From: GCA-002727615 sp964442655
GTDB taxonomy: Bacteria; Pseudomonadota; Alphaproteobacteria; TMED109
Length of the DNA: 64,000 nucleotides
NCBI GenBank assembly: GCA_964442655.1
Contig: CAYTZM010000009.1
Location: 1-64,000 of the forward strand
Reading direction: 5' to 3'
Numbering within the stretch: the first letter of the stretch is position 1; each line of letters begins with the position of its first letter. A program made the position numbers and the translations under genes. The notes under the pieces are model-generated. The model was not told the DNA's origin, searched no databases, and saw nothing but the letters and a program-made list of their open reading frames with translations. Below are positions 16,559-24,665 of the stretch, in pieces.

Positions 16559-17461
16559 ATGGTTATGCCCTCGAAAATAACTAAAAGTAAAGATATTATT
16601 GATAAAAGTTTATTGAAAAATAAATTCAGGAAAGATTTGAATATAAGTCTTTATAGAAAAAAAATAGATAAAATAGATATCAAACTTCATGATTTAATTA
16701 TGAAGAGGGCTATATATGTTAAAAATATTGCTAAGGAAAAGAAAAAAAATGTTAAAGGAAAGGTTAGTATTTATCGTCCTTCAAGAGAACATGAAATATT
16801 TGAAGATTTATTAAGACGACATAAAGGTGATTTTCCTTTAAAGGTTTTAATTAAAATTTGGAGAAATTTAATTGGTGGATATATTTCACTCCAAGGGGAT
16901 CTTAAAATTTCTTATGATATTACTTTAGAAACTTTAGTTAAGGATTATTTTGGTGTTACTATGGTTTATAAAAAAATTAATAGTATTAATAAGTCATTGA
17001 ACCAGTTGAATAGGAATGGTTTAGATATTCTAGTTGTTCCTTTTCCTAATAATAAACAAAAATGGTGGCTATCTTTAACAAAGTTTAAAAGTTTATTTAT
17101 AATAGGTTCAATATCTGAATCCATTTTTGAAAAACCGAAGGCAGTTATTCTTGGAAAGCAAGACATGGAGTATACTAAAAAAAATAATGTAATATATATG
17201 ATTACATTAGAACATAAAAAATCTCATCTATTAGAGAAATATATTAAACAAAAAAAATATATTTTAATAAGTAAAGGCAAAGTTGATGAGAAGTATGCTG
17301 CATTATTATTTTCAAGTTTATTAACTACACGTGAAGAAGCCAATCATAATTTATATTTATTAAAAAATAGTGAATTTAAAAGAAGTAAGATAAGAATAAT
17401 AGGAACAATTCCTTATTTAAGTGAGAAAGAATTAAATGCAAGAAAAAATAAAGTTCAATAA
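16559..17461 (+). CDS. Chorismate mutase (AroQ class) with C-terminal extension
   Basis: Protein of 300 residues with an N-terminal chorismate mutase II domain (about residues 30-110). It begins LYRKKIDKIDIKLHDLIMKR and has the basic IYRPSREHEIFEDLLRR helix that supplies active-site arginines, then WRNLIGGYISLQ. Chorismate mutase converts chorismate to prephenate for Tyr and Phe. The remaining 190 residues form a poorly conserved Lys/Ile-rich region with no recognised domain; similar two-part proteins precede hisC/tyrA in Alphaproteobacteria. An alternative ATG lies six bases inside. The histidinol-phosphate/aromatic aminotransferase gene often found between it and tyrA is absent. Its end overlaps the next gene by 26 bases. 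Confidence 0.82.
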   Translation: MVMPSKITKSKDIIDKSLLKNKFRKDLNISLYRKKIDKIDIKLHDLIMKRAIYVKNIAKEKKKNVKGKVSIYRPSREHEIFEDLLRRHKGDFPLKVLIKIWRNLIGGYISLQGDLKISYDITLETLVKDYFGVTMVYKKINSINKSLNQLNRNGLDILVVPFPNNKQKWWLSLTKFKSLFIIGSISESIFEKPKAVILGKQDMEYTKKNNVIYMITLEHKKSHLLEKYIKQKKYILISKGKVDEKYAALLFSSLLTTREEANHNLYLLKNSEFKRSKIRIIGTIPYLSEKELNARKNKVQ

Positions 17462-18323
17462 AGTAACATTTATTGGTTTTGGACTGATTAACTCCTCTTT
17501 AGCGAGAGTTATTAAATCTAAAGCGATCGCAAGTGAAATATGTGCTTATTCTCGTTCTGAATTAACTAGAAAAAAAATTCAGAATTTAAATATAGTTACG
17601 AATGTTATTGATAATATAGTGGAAGCTGTTGAAGATGCGGATTTAATTATACTAGGAGTTCCAGTGGGGGCTATGAAAAGTTTAGTAAAACAATTCAAAG
17701 ATAATATAAAATTAGGTGCAATTATTACAGATGTTGGTTCAACAAAAAAAGAAATAATTGATTCAATATTTCCTTATTTACCTGAGGGAATACATTTTGT
17801 TCCAGGTCATCCAATAGCTGGGACAGAAAAGTCCGGTCCAGAATCTGGTTTTGAAGAACTCTTTAAAGGTCATTGGTGTATTTTAACTCCTAATAAGGAT
17901 ACTAATAAAGATGCTATAAAGGCTGTGACTAATTTGTGGGAACAGGCTGGGATGTCAGTAACTATTATGGATGCGGATTACCATGATAGGGTACTTGCTA
18001 TTACTTCTCATATTCCTCATTTAGTAGCTTATTCAATTGTAGGTACTGTTACAGAACTTGAAGATCATCTTAAAACGGAAGTTATAAAATATTCAGCCGG
18101 AGGTTTTAAAGATTTTACAAGACTAGCAGCTTCTGACCCAGTAATGTGGAGAGATGTGTTTTTAAATAATAGTGATGCAGTATTAGAAATGCTTGGTAGG
18201 TTTATTGAGGATTTGACGGCTTTACAAAAAAGTATTAGATGGAAAGATGGAGATGCTTTAGAAGAATTATTTTCGAAAACTAGAGATATAAGAAAAAGTA
18301 TTATTTCAATTAAACAAGATTAA
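17436..18323 (+). CDS. tyrA: Prephenate/arogenate dehydrogenase
   Basis: NAD(P)-dependent dehydrogenase (295 residues) making 4-hydroxyphenylpyruvate or tyrosine from prephenate or arogenate. The Rossmann motif is FIGFGLINSSLA. DVGSTKKEII, the catalytic-histidine segment FVPGHPIAGTEKSGP and the C-terminal ITSHIPHLVAYSI and FKDFTRLAASDP are all typical of the cyclohexadienyl dehydrogenase (TyrC-like) group. No ACT domain is present. It directly receives the product of the overlapping upstream chorismate mutase. The convergent DUF2125 gene overlaps its end by four bases. Confidence 0.93.
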   Translation: MQEKIKFNKVTFIGFGLINSSLARVIKSKAIASEICAYSRSELTRKKIQNLNIVTNVIDNIVEAVEDADLIILGVPVGAMKSLVKQFKDNIKLGAIITDVGSTKKEIIDSIFPYLPEGIHFVPGHPIAGTEKSGPESGFEELFKGHWCILTPNKDTNKDAIKAVTNLWEQAGMSVTIMDADYHDRVLAITSHIPHLVAYSIVGTVTELEDHLKTEVIKYSAGGFKDFTRLAASDPVMWRDVFLNNSDAVLEMLGRFIEDLTALQKSIRWKDGDALEELFSKTRDIRKSIISIKQD

Positions 18324-19318
18324 TAATTAAAATATTTTTTTAGAGTTGGTATTTTAAATATTTCTATATTCATAAAACTTAGGTAATTATTTTGTATATT
18401 TATGGTATAAATTGGATTTTCTTTAGCTAGCTTAGAGGAAATATTTACAGCTTTAATTATTAAAGAGCATGCTTTTGTTAATTGATCTGAAATGAAGTCT
18501 TTCTCATTTAGAAATTTTAAAAAATTAATCATACCTTCACTATAAAAAGAAACAGAGCTTATAATATTATAATTTTTGTCTAATCCTATAAATCCTTGAA
18601 GGGTGAATGCATCATTATTTATATTTATATCAAATTTTTCTATATCTATTCCACTATTATTTATGATATTATTTTTTTCAAAATAAAAATTTTTATATTT
18701 TAATATTTTTCCTTTACTGTTTATATCTTTGACTTTTAAATCTTTTATATTTTCAGGCAATATAATATTTTTTATTAAAAATGCGTAATCCAAATCTTGT
18801 TCAGAAGTATTTCTAAAATGCAACAATGGTTTATTAAATGTATATGAAGAGTTTTCGTGTTTTATAATCATTTTATTAATTTGAATTGATGCTCTAAAAT
18901 TTAGGTTTTCTTTTAGTATATAAGAAGCTACTAAATTCTGAATATTTATATTAATATTATCAATTTCATTAGAAATTTTAATTTCATCATTAATTTTAAT
19001 TATGTAATGTTTTAATTTCCAAGGTTGATTTATAAGTTTTATATTTTTTATGAATATATTTTGTTTTTTATATTTTATAATTACATCATTTAAATTATTT
19101 TCTAGTCTGTATGGAAAACCTGATGTTTTGCTTAAATTCCATGAGATATATATGTTTTTATCAATTAAGTTTTTTTTGATGATTGATAATTGTTCTTTAG
19201 AATTATTGATTAGAAATATATACCAGCAAATATATACTGCTATCAAAAATATTATTAAGGAAAATAATAACAATATGTTTTTTAAACCAGAAATGCTTTT
19301 AATATAATTTTTATTCAA
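18320..19318 (-). CDS. DUF2125 family membrane-anchored protein
   Basis: Protein of 332 residues with an N-terminal membrane anchor (about residues 16-38, LLLFSLIIFLIAVYICWYIF) and a long beta-rich periplasmic part. The segment SWNLSKTSGFPYRL near residues 56-69 matches the SGFP(Y/F)RL motif of DUF2125, an alphaproteobacterial family usually located beside tyrA, as here. The rest is unusually rich in Ile, Asn and Lys, reflecting the genome's base composition. No biochemical role is known. Confidence 0.78.
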   Translation of the reverse strand: MNKNYIKSISGLKNILLLFSLIIFLIAVYICWYIFLINNSKEQLSIIKKNLIDKNIYISWNLSKTSGFPYRLENNLNDVIIKYKKQNIFIKNIKLINQPWKLKHYIIKINDEIKISNEIDNININIQNLVASYILKENLNFRASIQINKMIIKHENSSYTFNKPLLHFRNTSEQDLDYAFLIKNIILPENIKDLKVKDINSKGKILKYKNFYFEKNNIINNSGIDIEKFDININNDAFTLQGFIGLDKNYNIISSVSFYSEGMINFLKFLNEKDFISDQLTKACSLIIKAVNISSKLAKENPIYTINIQNNYLSFMNIEIFKIPTLKKYFNY

Positions 19319-19327
19319 ATTTTTGAA

Positions 19328-20788
19328 CTATTTATGATTGTTAATAATTCTTTCTATGAGTTTTGTAGTGCTTTGATTTTTAGTTAAAGTTATTCTGATA
19401 ATTTTGCCCCCATAACTTTGTACAAAGTCTGAACCTACAATTTCATTTACTTTATAATCAGCACCTTTAATTAATATATCTGGTTTAAATTTTTTTATTA
19501 ATTTTAGTGGAGTTTTTTCGTTAAAGGTTACCACTAAATCAACAGATTCTAGGGCTGCTATTAAATTTTTTCTGGAGTCTAGATCAAGTATAGGTCTTTT
19601 ATTGCCTTTAATATGTTTAATAGAAATATCTGAGTTAAGAGCAACAATTAATTTATCACATTTTTCGGAAGCTTTTGATAATAGGTCTATATGCCCTGAA
19701 TGTAGAAGATCAAAGCATCCATTAGTAAAACCTATTTTAAATTTTTTTAATTTCCATAATTTTATTTTTTCTGTAATTTTTTTATTTTCTATAATTTTTA
19801 AATTTAATCCATTTGGACTTAATACTTTTTTTATTTCACTATCTTTGACAACATTTGTACCAATTTTTTTGACTACTATGCTAGCTGCAATATTAGCAAA
19901 ATTGGCTGAGTCTAAAATAGAAAATTTTGCAGCTATAGCTGCTGAAAATAATGCAATGACTGTATCTCCTGCGCCTGTTACATCAAACACTTCTGCAGTA
20001 TTAGTATTAATATGAGTAAATTTATTTTTTTCAATTATTGATAAACCATCTGCTCCTCTAGTTAAAAGAACATTTTTAGACCACTTTTTATTTAATATTA
20101 ATTTTCCACAGTCTAGAGTTTTTTTATTATTATATGGAAAAATATTACATGCGTTAGCAGCTTCAGATATGTTTGGAGTTACGCAGAACGATCCTTTATA
20201 TTTGTTAAAATTATCTCCTTTAGGATCTATGATAACTTTTTTATTTTTTGTTTTTGAATATTTGATAAGTTTTTGGCAATAATTATCTGAAAAAATCCCT
20301 TTTCCATAATCTGAAAAGATAACAATATCGGCTTGTTTTATAAATAATTTAAAATAATTAAATAATTTGTTTTTAATTTCTAAGTTTAAACTTACTGTGG
20401 TTTCATCATCAGATCTAAAAATTTGTTGTCCTTCAGCTAAATATCTAGTTTTAACAGTAGTTTTTCTATTTATATCATTAATTAGTGCATATTCTACATT
20501 ATTTAATTTGCTAACAAGTTTTAGTAATTTTTTACCTGCTTCATCTTTTCCTATTACTGAAATAAATGAAGCTTTAATATTTAAGGATACTAAATTTTTT
20601 AATACATTTCCTGCTCCTCCAATTGAAAATGTATTATTTTTATTTTTTAGAATGGGTATAGGAGCTTCTGGTGAAATACGTTCAACATTCCCGGAGATAT
20701 AATTATCAAGCATAATATCACCTATAATTAATACTTTAATTTTTTTAATATTATCTAAAATTTTTTCAATTTTATTTTGTTTGAGCAT
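19328..20788 (-). CDS. hldE: Bifunctional heptose 7-phosphate kinase / heptose 1-phosphate adenylyltransferase
   Basis: HldE/RfaE (486 residues) performs two steps of ADP-heptose synthesis for the lipopolysaccharide core. The N-terminal PfkB kinase domain (about 1-320) shows IGDIMLDNYISG, the SIGGAGNVLKNL substrate loop and the anion-hole/catalytic DVTGAGDTVIAL. The C-terminal nucleotidyltransferase domain (about 350-486) shows FTNGCFDLLHSGHI and LIKGADY. Both activities are in one chain, as in E. coli. It implies that the organism makes heptose-containing LPS. It ends ten bases before the DUF2125 gene begins. Confidence 0.95.
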   Translation of the reverse strand: MLKQNKIEKILDNIKKIKVLIIGDIMLDNYISGNVERISPEAPIPILKNKNNTFSIGGAGNVLKNLVSLNIKASFISVIGKDEAGKKLLKLVSKLNNVEYALINDINRKTTVKTRYLAEGQQIFRSDDETTVSLNLEIKNKLFNYFKLFIKQADIVIFSDYGKGIFSDNYCQKLIKYSKTKNKKVIIDPKGDNFNKYKGSFCVTPNISEAANACNIFPYNNKKTLDCGKLILNKKWSKNVLLTRGADGLSIIEKNKFTHINTNTAEVFDVTGAGDTVIALFSAAIAAKFSILDSANFANIAASIVVKKIGTNVVKDSEIKKVLSPNGLNLKIIENKKITEKIKLWKLKKFKIGFTNGCFDLLHSGHIDLLSKASEKCDKLIVALNSDISIKHIKGNKRPILDLDSRKNLIAALESVDLVVTFNEKTPLKLIKKFKPDILIKGADYKVNEIVGSDFVQSYGGKIIRITLTKNQSTTKLIERIINNHK

Positions 20789-20814
20789 AATTTATATCAA
20801 TATTTTATTTTTTA

Positions 20815-21504
20815 TTATTCTTCTTTTTCTATAATTCCATCAAATAATTTGTTTACTTCTTCTTGGGTTTGTTCCCCTATATTATACTCTTTATGATCTT
20901 CCTTTTTTACTAATCCATATTTCATGCCTGAATCATTATTGTTTTGATTTGTTTCGAGGTTAGATTGCATATCTTTCCATCTGGAAGACCTTCGTGCTTT
21001 ATCAATAGCATTTGTAAGGTCTAATTGTTTGCAAAGCCCCAGCATTACAGGATCTTTAGGTGAGACGTTAGCTATATTCCAGTGTGTTCTCTCTCTTATT
21101 TGTGTAATCGTAAATTTAGTTGTACCAATTAATTTTGATATTTGTCCGTCTGTCATTTCTGGATGAAATTTAAGAATCCAAGCAATCGCATTAGGTCTGT
21201 CTTGTCTTCTAGATAAAGGAGTATATCTAGGAGATCTTTTTGTTTTAGTAGATAATTTAATTTTTGAAGTAATAAGTTTTAAAGATTTAGAAATGTTTTC
21301 TTCACATTCTTTTATATTTTCTGCAGATACTTCACCACTACTAATAGGGTTTTTAGCTTTAATGCCACTTGCTACCTCTCCATCAGCGATTCCTTGTACT
21401 TCTAGAGTGTGAAGTCCACAGAAATTTGCTACTTGTTCAAATGAAAGTACTGTGTTTTCAATTAACCAGACTGCTGTTGCTTGAGGCATTAATGGGAATG
21501 ACAT
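20815..21504 (-). CDS. trcR: DUF1013 cell-cycle transcription regulator TrcR
   Basis: Protein of 229 residues from the alphaproteobacterial DUF1013 family. The Caulobacter member, TrcR, tracks with RNA polymerase and supports cell-cycle transcription. The start MSFPLMPQATAVWLIENT, the helix LSFEQVANFCGLHTLEVQGIAD and the helix-turn-helix-like segment RPNAIAWILKFHPEMTDGQI with LIGTTKFTITQIRERTHWN are highly conserved. The middle (about 60-105) and the last 50 residues are low-complexity. The quinone oxidoreductase gene upstream is its usual neighbour in the class. Confidence 0.92.
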   Translation of the reverse strand: MSFPLMPQATAVWLIENTVLSFEQVANFCGLHTLEVQGIADGEVASGIKAKNPISSGEVSAENIKECEENISKSLKLITSKIKLSTKTKRSPRYTPLSRRQDRPNAIAWILKFHPEMTDGQISKLIGTTKFTITQIRERTHWNIANVSPKDPVMLGLCKQLDLTNAIDKARRSSRWKDMQSNLETNQNNNDSGMKYGLVKKEDHKEYNIGEQTQEEVNKLFDGIIEKEE

Positions 21505-21547
21505 ATTTTATCTCCAATACTAGTTTTATTAATTTTTATATCAAAAA

Positions 21548-22549
21548 TCATATTGTAAGTATTATTTTACCAATATGTTTATTAGATTCCATTAAAGAAT
21601 GTGCTTTATGCGCATCCTTAAGATTGTAAGTAACATATATTTGAGGTAATACTAGTTTTTTTTCAATAATTGGCCATACATTTTTGTATAATTTCTTTGC
21701 AATATAGCCTTTTTCTTTCTTATTTCTAGGTCTCAGTGTAGATCCTGTAATTGTTAGCCATTTAGTTAAAATTGGTAATAAGTTTACATTTTTATTAAAG
21801 CCACTTTGAAAAGCTATTATTAAAAGTTTTCCGTTTTTAGATAATAAATTTAAATTCATATCAAAATAATCTGCACCAATTATATCCAATATAATATTTA
21901 CTCCTTTATTATTTGTATAGATATTTATTTTATCAACGATGCTTTCGGTTTTATAATTGATAGCTAAATCAGCTCCTAATTTTTTTGTTTTTATAATTTT
22001 TTCCTTAGATCCAACGGTAGTAATTACTTTAGCTCCAAATGATTTGGCAAGTTGAATTGCCGTAGTTCCAATTCCACTAGCTCCTCCATGTATAAGGATA
22101 GTATCTCCTTTTTTAAGTTTTCCTCTTTCAAATACGTTTGTCCATACTGTAAAAAAGGTTTCTGGGATTCCTGCCGCTTCAATATATGTAAGACCTCTCG
22201 GTATAGGAAGAACTTGTTCTTCTGGCGCTATACAATATGTTGAATAACCACCTCCTGAAACAAGTGCACAAATTTTATCTCCAATTTTAAATTTACTTTT
22301 TTTTGAATTTATTGAAATAATTTTTCCAGATACTTCGAGACCTGGTATATCGGTTATGCCAGGAGGTGGAGGATAAAGTCCCTTTCTTTGCATTACATCA
22401 GGTCTGTTAACACCTGATGCATGAACTTTAATTAAAACTTCTCCTTTTTGTAATTTTGGAAGAGGTCTTTTGGTAGTTATTAAGTTACTAGCATCTCCGT
22501 GCTCTTTGATTTCTATGCATTCCATTTCATTGGGTATATTTTTTTTCAT
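21548..22549 (-). CDS. NAD(P)H quinone oxidoreductase, zeta-crystallin/PIG3 type
   Basis: Zinc-free medium-chain dehydrogenase/reductase (333 residues). N-terminal GroES-like fold: VLIKVHASGVNRPDVMQRKG and YPPPPGITDIPGLEVSG. The cofactor fold has LIHGGASGIGTTAIQLAKSFGA with the AxxGxxG pattern typical of NADPH-preferring quinone reductases, and NYKTES. No structural or catalytic zinc cysteines are seen. Members reduce quinones or similar carbonyls by one or two electrons; the substrate here is unknown. It lies upstream of trcR on the same strand, a conserved pair. A 20-base tandem repeat lies just before its start. Confidence 0.88.
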   Translation of the reverse strand: MKKNIPNEMECIEIKEHGDASNLITTKRPLPKLQKGEVLIKVHASGVNRPDVMQRKGLYPPPPGITDIPGLEVSGKIISINSKKSKFKIGDKICALVSGGGYSTYCIAPEEQVLPIPRGLTYIEAAGIPETFFTVWTNVFERGKLKKGDTILIHGGASGIGTTAIQLAKSFGAKVITTVGSKEKIIKTKKLGADLAINYKTESIVDKINIYTNNKGVNIILDIIGADYFDMNLNLLSKNGKLLIIAFQSGFNKNVNLLPILTKWLTITGSTLRPRNKKEKGYIAKKLYKNVWPIIEKKLVLPQIYVTYNLKDAHKAHSLMESNKHIGKIILTI

Positions 22550-22561
22550 AATAATATTCTT

Positions 22562-22601
22562 TTTTATATTACAGATTTATATTTTATATTATAGATTTAT
22601 A
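22562..22601. repeat. Two tandem 20-base units with one mismatch
   Basis: Bases 22562-22581 and 22582-22601 are identical except for C at 22572 versus T at 22592. The unit has the core TATTA(C/T)AGATTTATA. It lies in the 99-base divergent gap between the quinone oxidoreductase start (22549) and the DUF1192 start (22649), so it could hold repeated operator sites or simply be a replication-slippage duplication. Confidence 0.8.
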
Positions 22602-22648
22602 ATAAAGAATAGGTAAAATATGAAGCAAATATATTTTTAGGATACAAA

Positions 22649-22837
22649 ATGGAAGAAGAAGATATAAAACAAAAAAAAGAATTTGAAATAGGAGCAAACC
22701 TAGATAATTGGTCTATTGATGAATTGAATGAATTTATTTTAGTTTTAAAAGATGAAATAATAAAGGTAGAAGAAACGAAGAAAAAGAAAATTGTAGCATT
22801 AAATGAAGCTAAAAATATTTTTAAGGAATCAACTTAA
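22649..22837 (+). CDS. DUF1192 family small protein
   Basis: Short acidic/basic protein (62 residues) of the DUF1192 family. The typical order is visible: an acidic N-terminus, then the helix LDNWSIDELNEFILVLKDEI, then a Lys-rich coiled-coil-like helix ending EAKNIF. In Alphaproteobacteria it is usually found beside the quinone oxidoreductase, as here. An AGGAT lies upstream of the ATG. Function unknown; the helical pattern suggests a protein-protein contact role. Confidence 0.8.
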   Translation: MEEEDIKQKKEFEIGANLDNWSIDELNEFILVLKDEIIKVEETKKKKIVALNEAKNIFKEST

Positions 22838-23306
22838 ATTGGCTATAGATAATAAGAGTGAAATTTGGCCTCCGAAACAAGTTTCTCGAAATAAATATTT
22901 ATGGTGGCATTCATATTCAACTAGATGGGGTGATAACGATATATATGGGCATGTAAATAATATTATTTATTATTCTATGTTTGATACAGTAGTTAATTAT
23001 TTTCTTATTAAAAATGCAGGATTTGATCCGTTGCATTCTGATTTTATAGGTGTGACCCCAGAAACTCGTTGTTATTATTATAAATCTATCAAATATCCAG
23101 AGAAAGTAGATGTAGGCATAATAATAAAAAGATTAGGAAAATCCAGTATCAGATATGAAATAGGAGTGTTTAAGTTAGATGAAGACGCTCCTTGTGCCAT
23201 AGGATATTTTGTTCATGTTTATGTAGATAGGGAAAATCAAAATAAGGTTGTACCTATTCCTAATAATATTTATTTAGCATGTAAAAAAATTGTAGAGAAA
23301 AGTTAA
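22803..23306 (+). CDS. Acyl-CoA thioesterase, hotdog fold (YbgC/4HBT-like)
   Basis: Hotdog-fold thioesterase (167 residues from this start), likely hydrolysing acyl-CoA or acyl-ACP thioesters. The catalytic region TRWGDNDIYGHVNNIIYYSMFD has the Asp/His/Asn arrangement of the 4-hydroxybenzoyl-CoA thioesterase group. A TTG at 22839, preceded by AAGGA (22823-22827), would give 155 residues and remove the 35-base overlap with the DUF1192 gene; it is a realistic alternative start. The end overlaps convergent rpmE by four bases. The physiological substrate is unknown. Confidence 0.83.
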   Translation: MKLKIFLRNQLKLAIDNKSEIWPPKQVSRNKYLWWHSYSTRWGDNDIYGHVNNIIYYSMFDTVVNYFLIKNAGFDPLHSDFIGVTPETRCYYYKSIKYPEKVDVGIIIKRLGKSSIRYEIGVFKLDEDAPCAIGYFVHVYVDRENQNKVVPIPNNIYLACKKIVEKS

Positions 23307-23524
23307 ATTTTTATACCTGAAAAACGTTTATTAAATTTTGCAACTTGTCCTACATCGTCTCTAACTATAGTCGGTCCACCTGTCCAAGCTGGGTGTGATT
23401 TAGAGTCAATATCAAGCTTTAATTTGTCGCCCGTTTTTCCATAAGTAGATCTAGTTTTAAATTCTGATCCATCAGTCATTATGACTGTTATTTCATGATA
23501 ATCTGGATGTCCATCTTTTTTCAT
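23303..23524 (-). CDS. rpmE: 50S ribosomal protein L31
   Basis: L31 (73 residues). MKKDGHPDYHEITVIMTDG, the TRSTYGK segment and SHPAWTGG are characteristic of the alphaproteobacterial type, which lacks the zinc-binding cysteines of the classical L31. The ATG at 23524 is chosen because AGGA lies seven bases upstream and it yields the standard MKKD N-terminus; a TTG two codons earlier is less likely. Alone on its strand between two plus-strand genes. Confidence 0.95.
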   Translation of the reverse strand: MKKDGHPDYHEITVIMTDGSEFKTRSTYGKTGDKLKLDIDSKSHPAWTGGPTIVRDDVGQVAKFNKRFSGIKI

Positions 23525-23635
23525 TATCAAATCCTAAGTATCTTTAATTGACTTTATTAATTATAAAAATAATTATAGTTTAAAGAATCACTTTTTACTA
23601 GAAGTTAATAATTAATGCAAGTTAAGGAAAAAAAA

Positions 23636-24613
23636 ATGTCAATGATACAAGATAATAACTTTCCTGTTCCTTATGAAACTTCATTTATTAAAACTGATGA
23701 TGAACATGAATTATACATTGAACAATTAGGAAACTCTGAAGGAATTCCTATTATATTTTTACATGGTGGACCTGGAAGTGGTTGTCAAAATCATCATAGA
23801 AATTTATTTGACTTAGAGTCTTGTAGAATAATATTTTTAGATCAAAGAGGGGCTGGTAAATCTTTACCAAAACGTTCACTAAACAACAATACTACTGGTT
23901 TTTTAATAAAGGATATTGAATTGGTACGCAAAAAATTGAACATTAAAAAATGGGTGGTTGTTGGAGGTAGTTGGGGATCCACTTTAGGAATAGCTTATGC
24001 AGAAGAATATAATCAATACGTTAATGGGTTAGTTTTGCGTTCTGTTTTTTTGGGAACTAAAACTGAAATAGAATGGGCTTTTTCTAATGCCGCTAAATTA
24101 TTTAGACCTGAAATATGGAATTCTTGGGAAAATTTAGTTAGAACGGAGGATGCTAATATGGTTCCTATTAATTTTTATGGATCTAGCTTAGAGTCTGAAG
24201 ATAAATTTATATCTGAGATGGCTGCACATGTCTGGGCAAATTATGAGTCAATTTTATCTCAAATTGAAAGTACAAAAAATAAAATACCAAAATCGTTTAA
24301 TGATAAATATTTAAATAATAGTTCAGTAAAACCTAATACTCCATATTTTGAATGGCATTATATAAAAAATAATTTTTTTTTAGAAGATGGGCAATTATTA
24401 AATAATGCTCATAAACTTAATGGTATTCCAGGTGCAATCATTCAAGGAAGATATGATTTATTATGCCCGCCAGTTAATGCATTTAATATTGCAGAGATAT
24501 GGAAAGATAGTGAATTATTATTGGTAGAGGAAGGAGGACATAGTGCTAATTCAGGACCAATGAGAGATGCATTAATAGATGAGATTAGTAAATTAATTAC
24601 CAAATTATTATAA
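23636..24613 (+). CDS. pip: Prolyl aminopeptidase (proline iminopeptidase)
   Basis: Alpha/beta-hydrolase (325 residues) that removes N-terminal proline from peptides. The oxyanion segment IIFLHGGPGSGCQ, the FLDQRGAGKS motif, the nucleophile elbow VVGGSWGSTLGIAYA, the Asp in IIQGRYDLLCPP and the His in EEGGHSA complete the family set (S33). The ATG at 23636 is preferred because AAGGA stands seven bases upstream; an ATG at 23615 would add seven residues without a ribosome binding site. It is probably cytoplasmic and may feed on imported peptides. Confidence 0.92.
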   Translation: MSMIQDNNFPVPYETSFIKTDDEHELYIEQLGNSEGIPIIFLHGGPGSGCQNHHRNLFDLESCRIIFLDQRGAGKSLPKRSLNNNTTGFLIKDIELVRKKLNIKKWVVVGGSWGSTLGIAYAEEYNQYVNGLVLRSVFLGTKTEIEWAFSNAAKLFRPEIWNSWENLVRTEDANMVPINFYGSSLESEDKFISEMAAHVWANYESILSQIESTKNKIPKSFNDKYLNNSSVKPNTPYFEWHYIKNNFFLEDGQLLNNAHKLNGIPGAIIQGRYDLLCPPVNAFNIAEIWKDSELLLVEEGGHSANSGPMRDALIDEISKLITKLL

Positions 24614-24665
24614 ATTCTTTTAATGTTAAAAAATAATATATTATAGTATCAATAAAGGAATCAAC

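Noticed and set aside
22649..22837. DUF1192 frame as a chance frame overlapping the thioesterase
   Set aside because: Kept as real: the residue pattern matches the family and its usual neighbour is the divergent quinone oxidoreductase.
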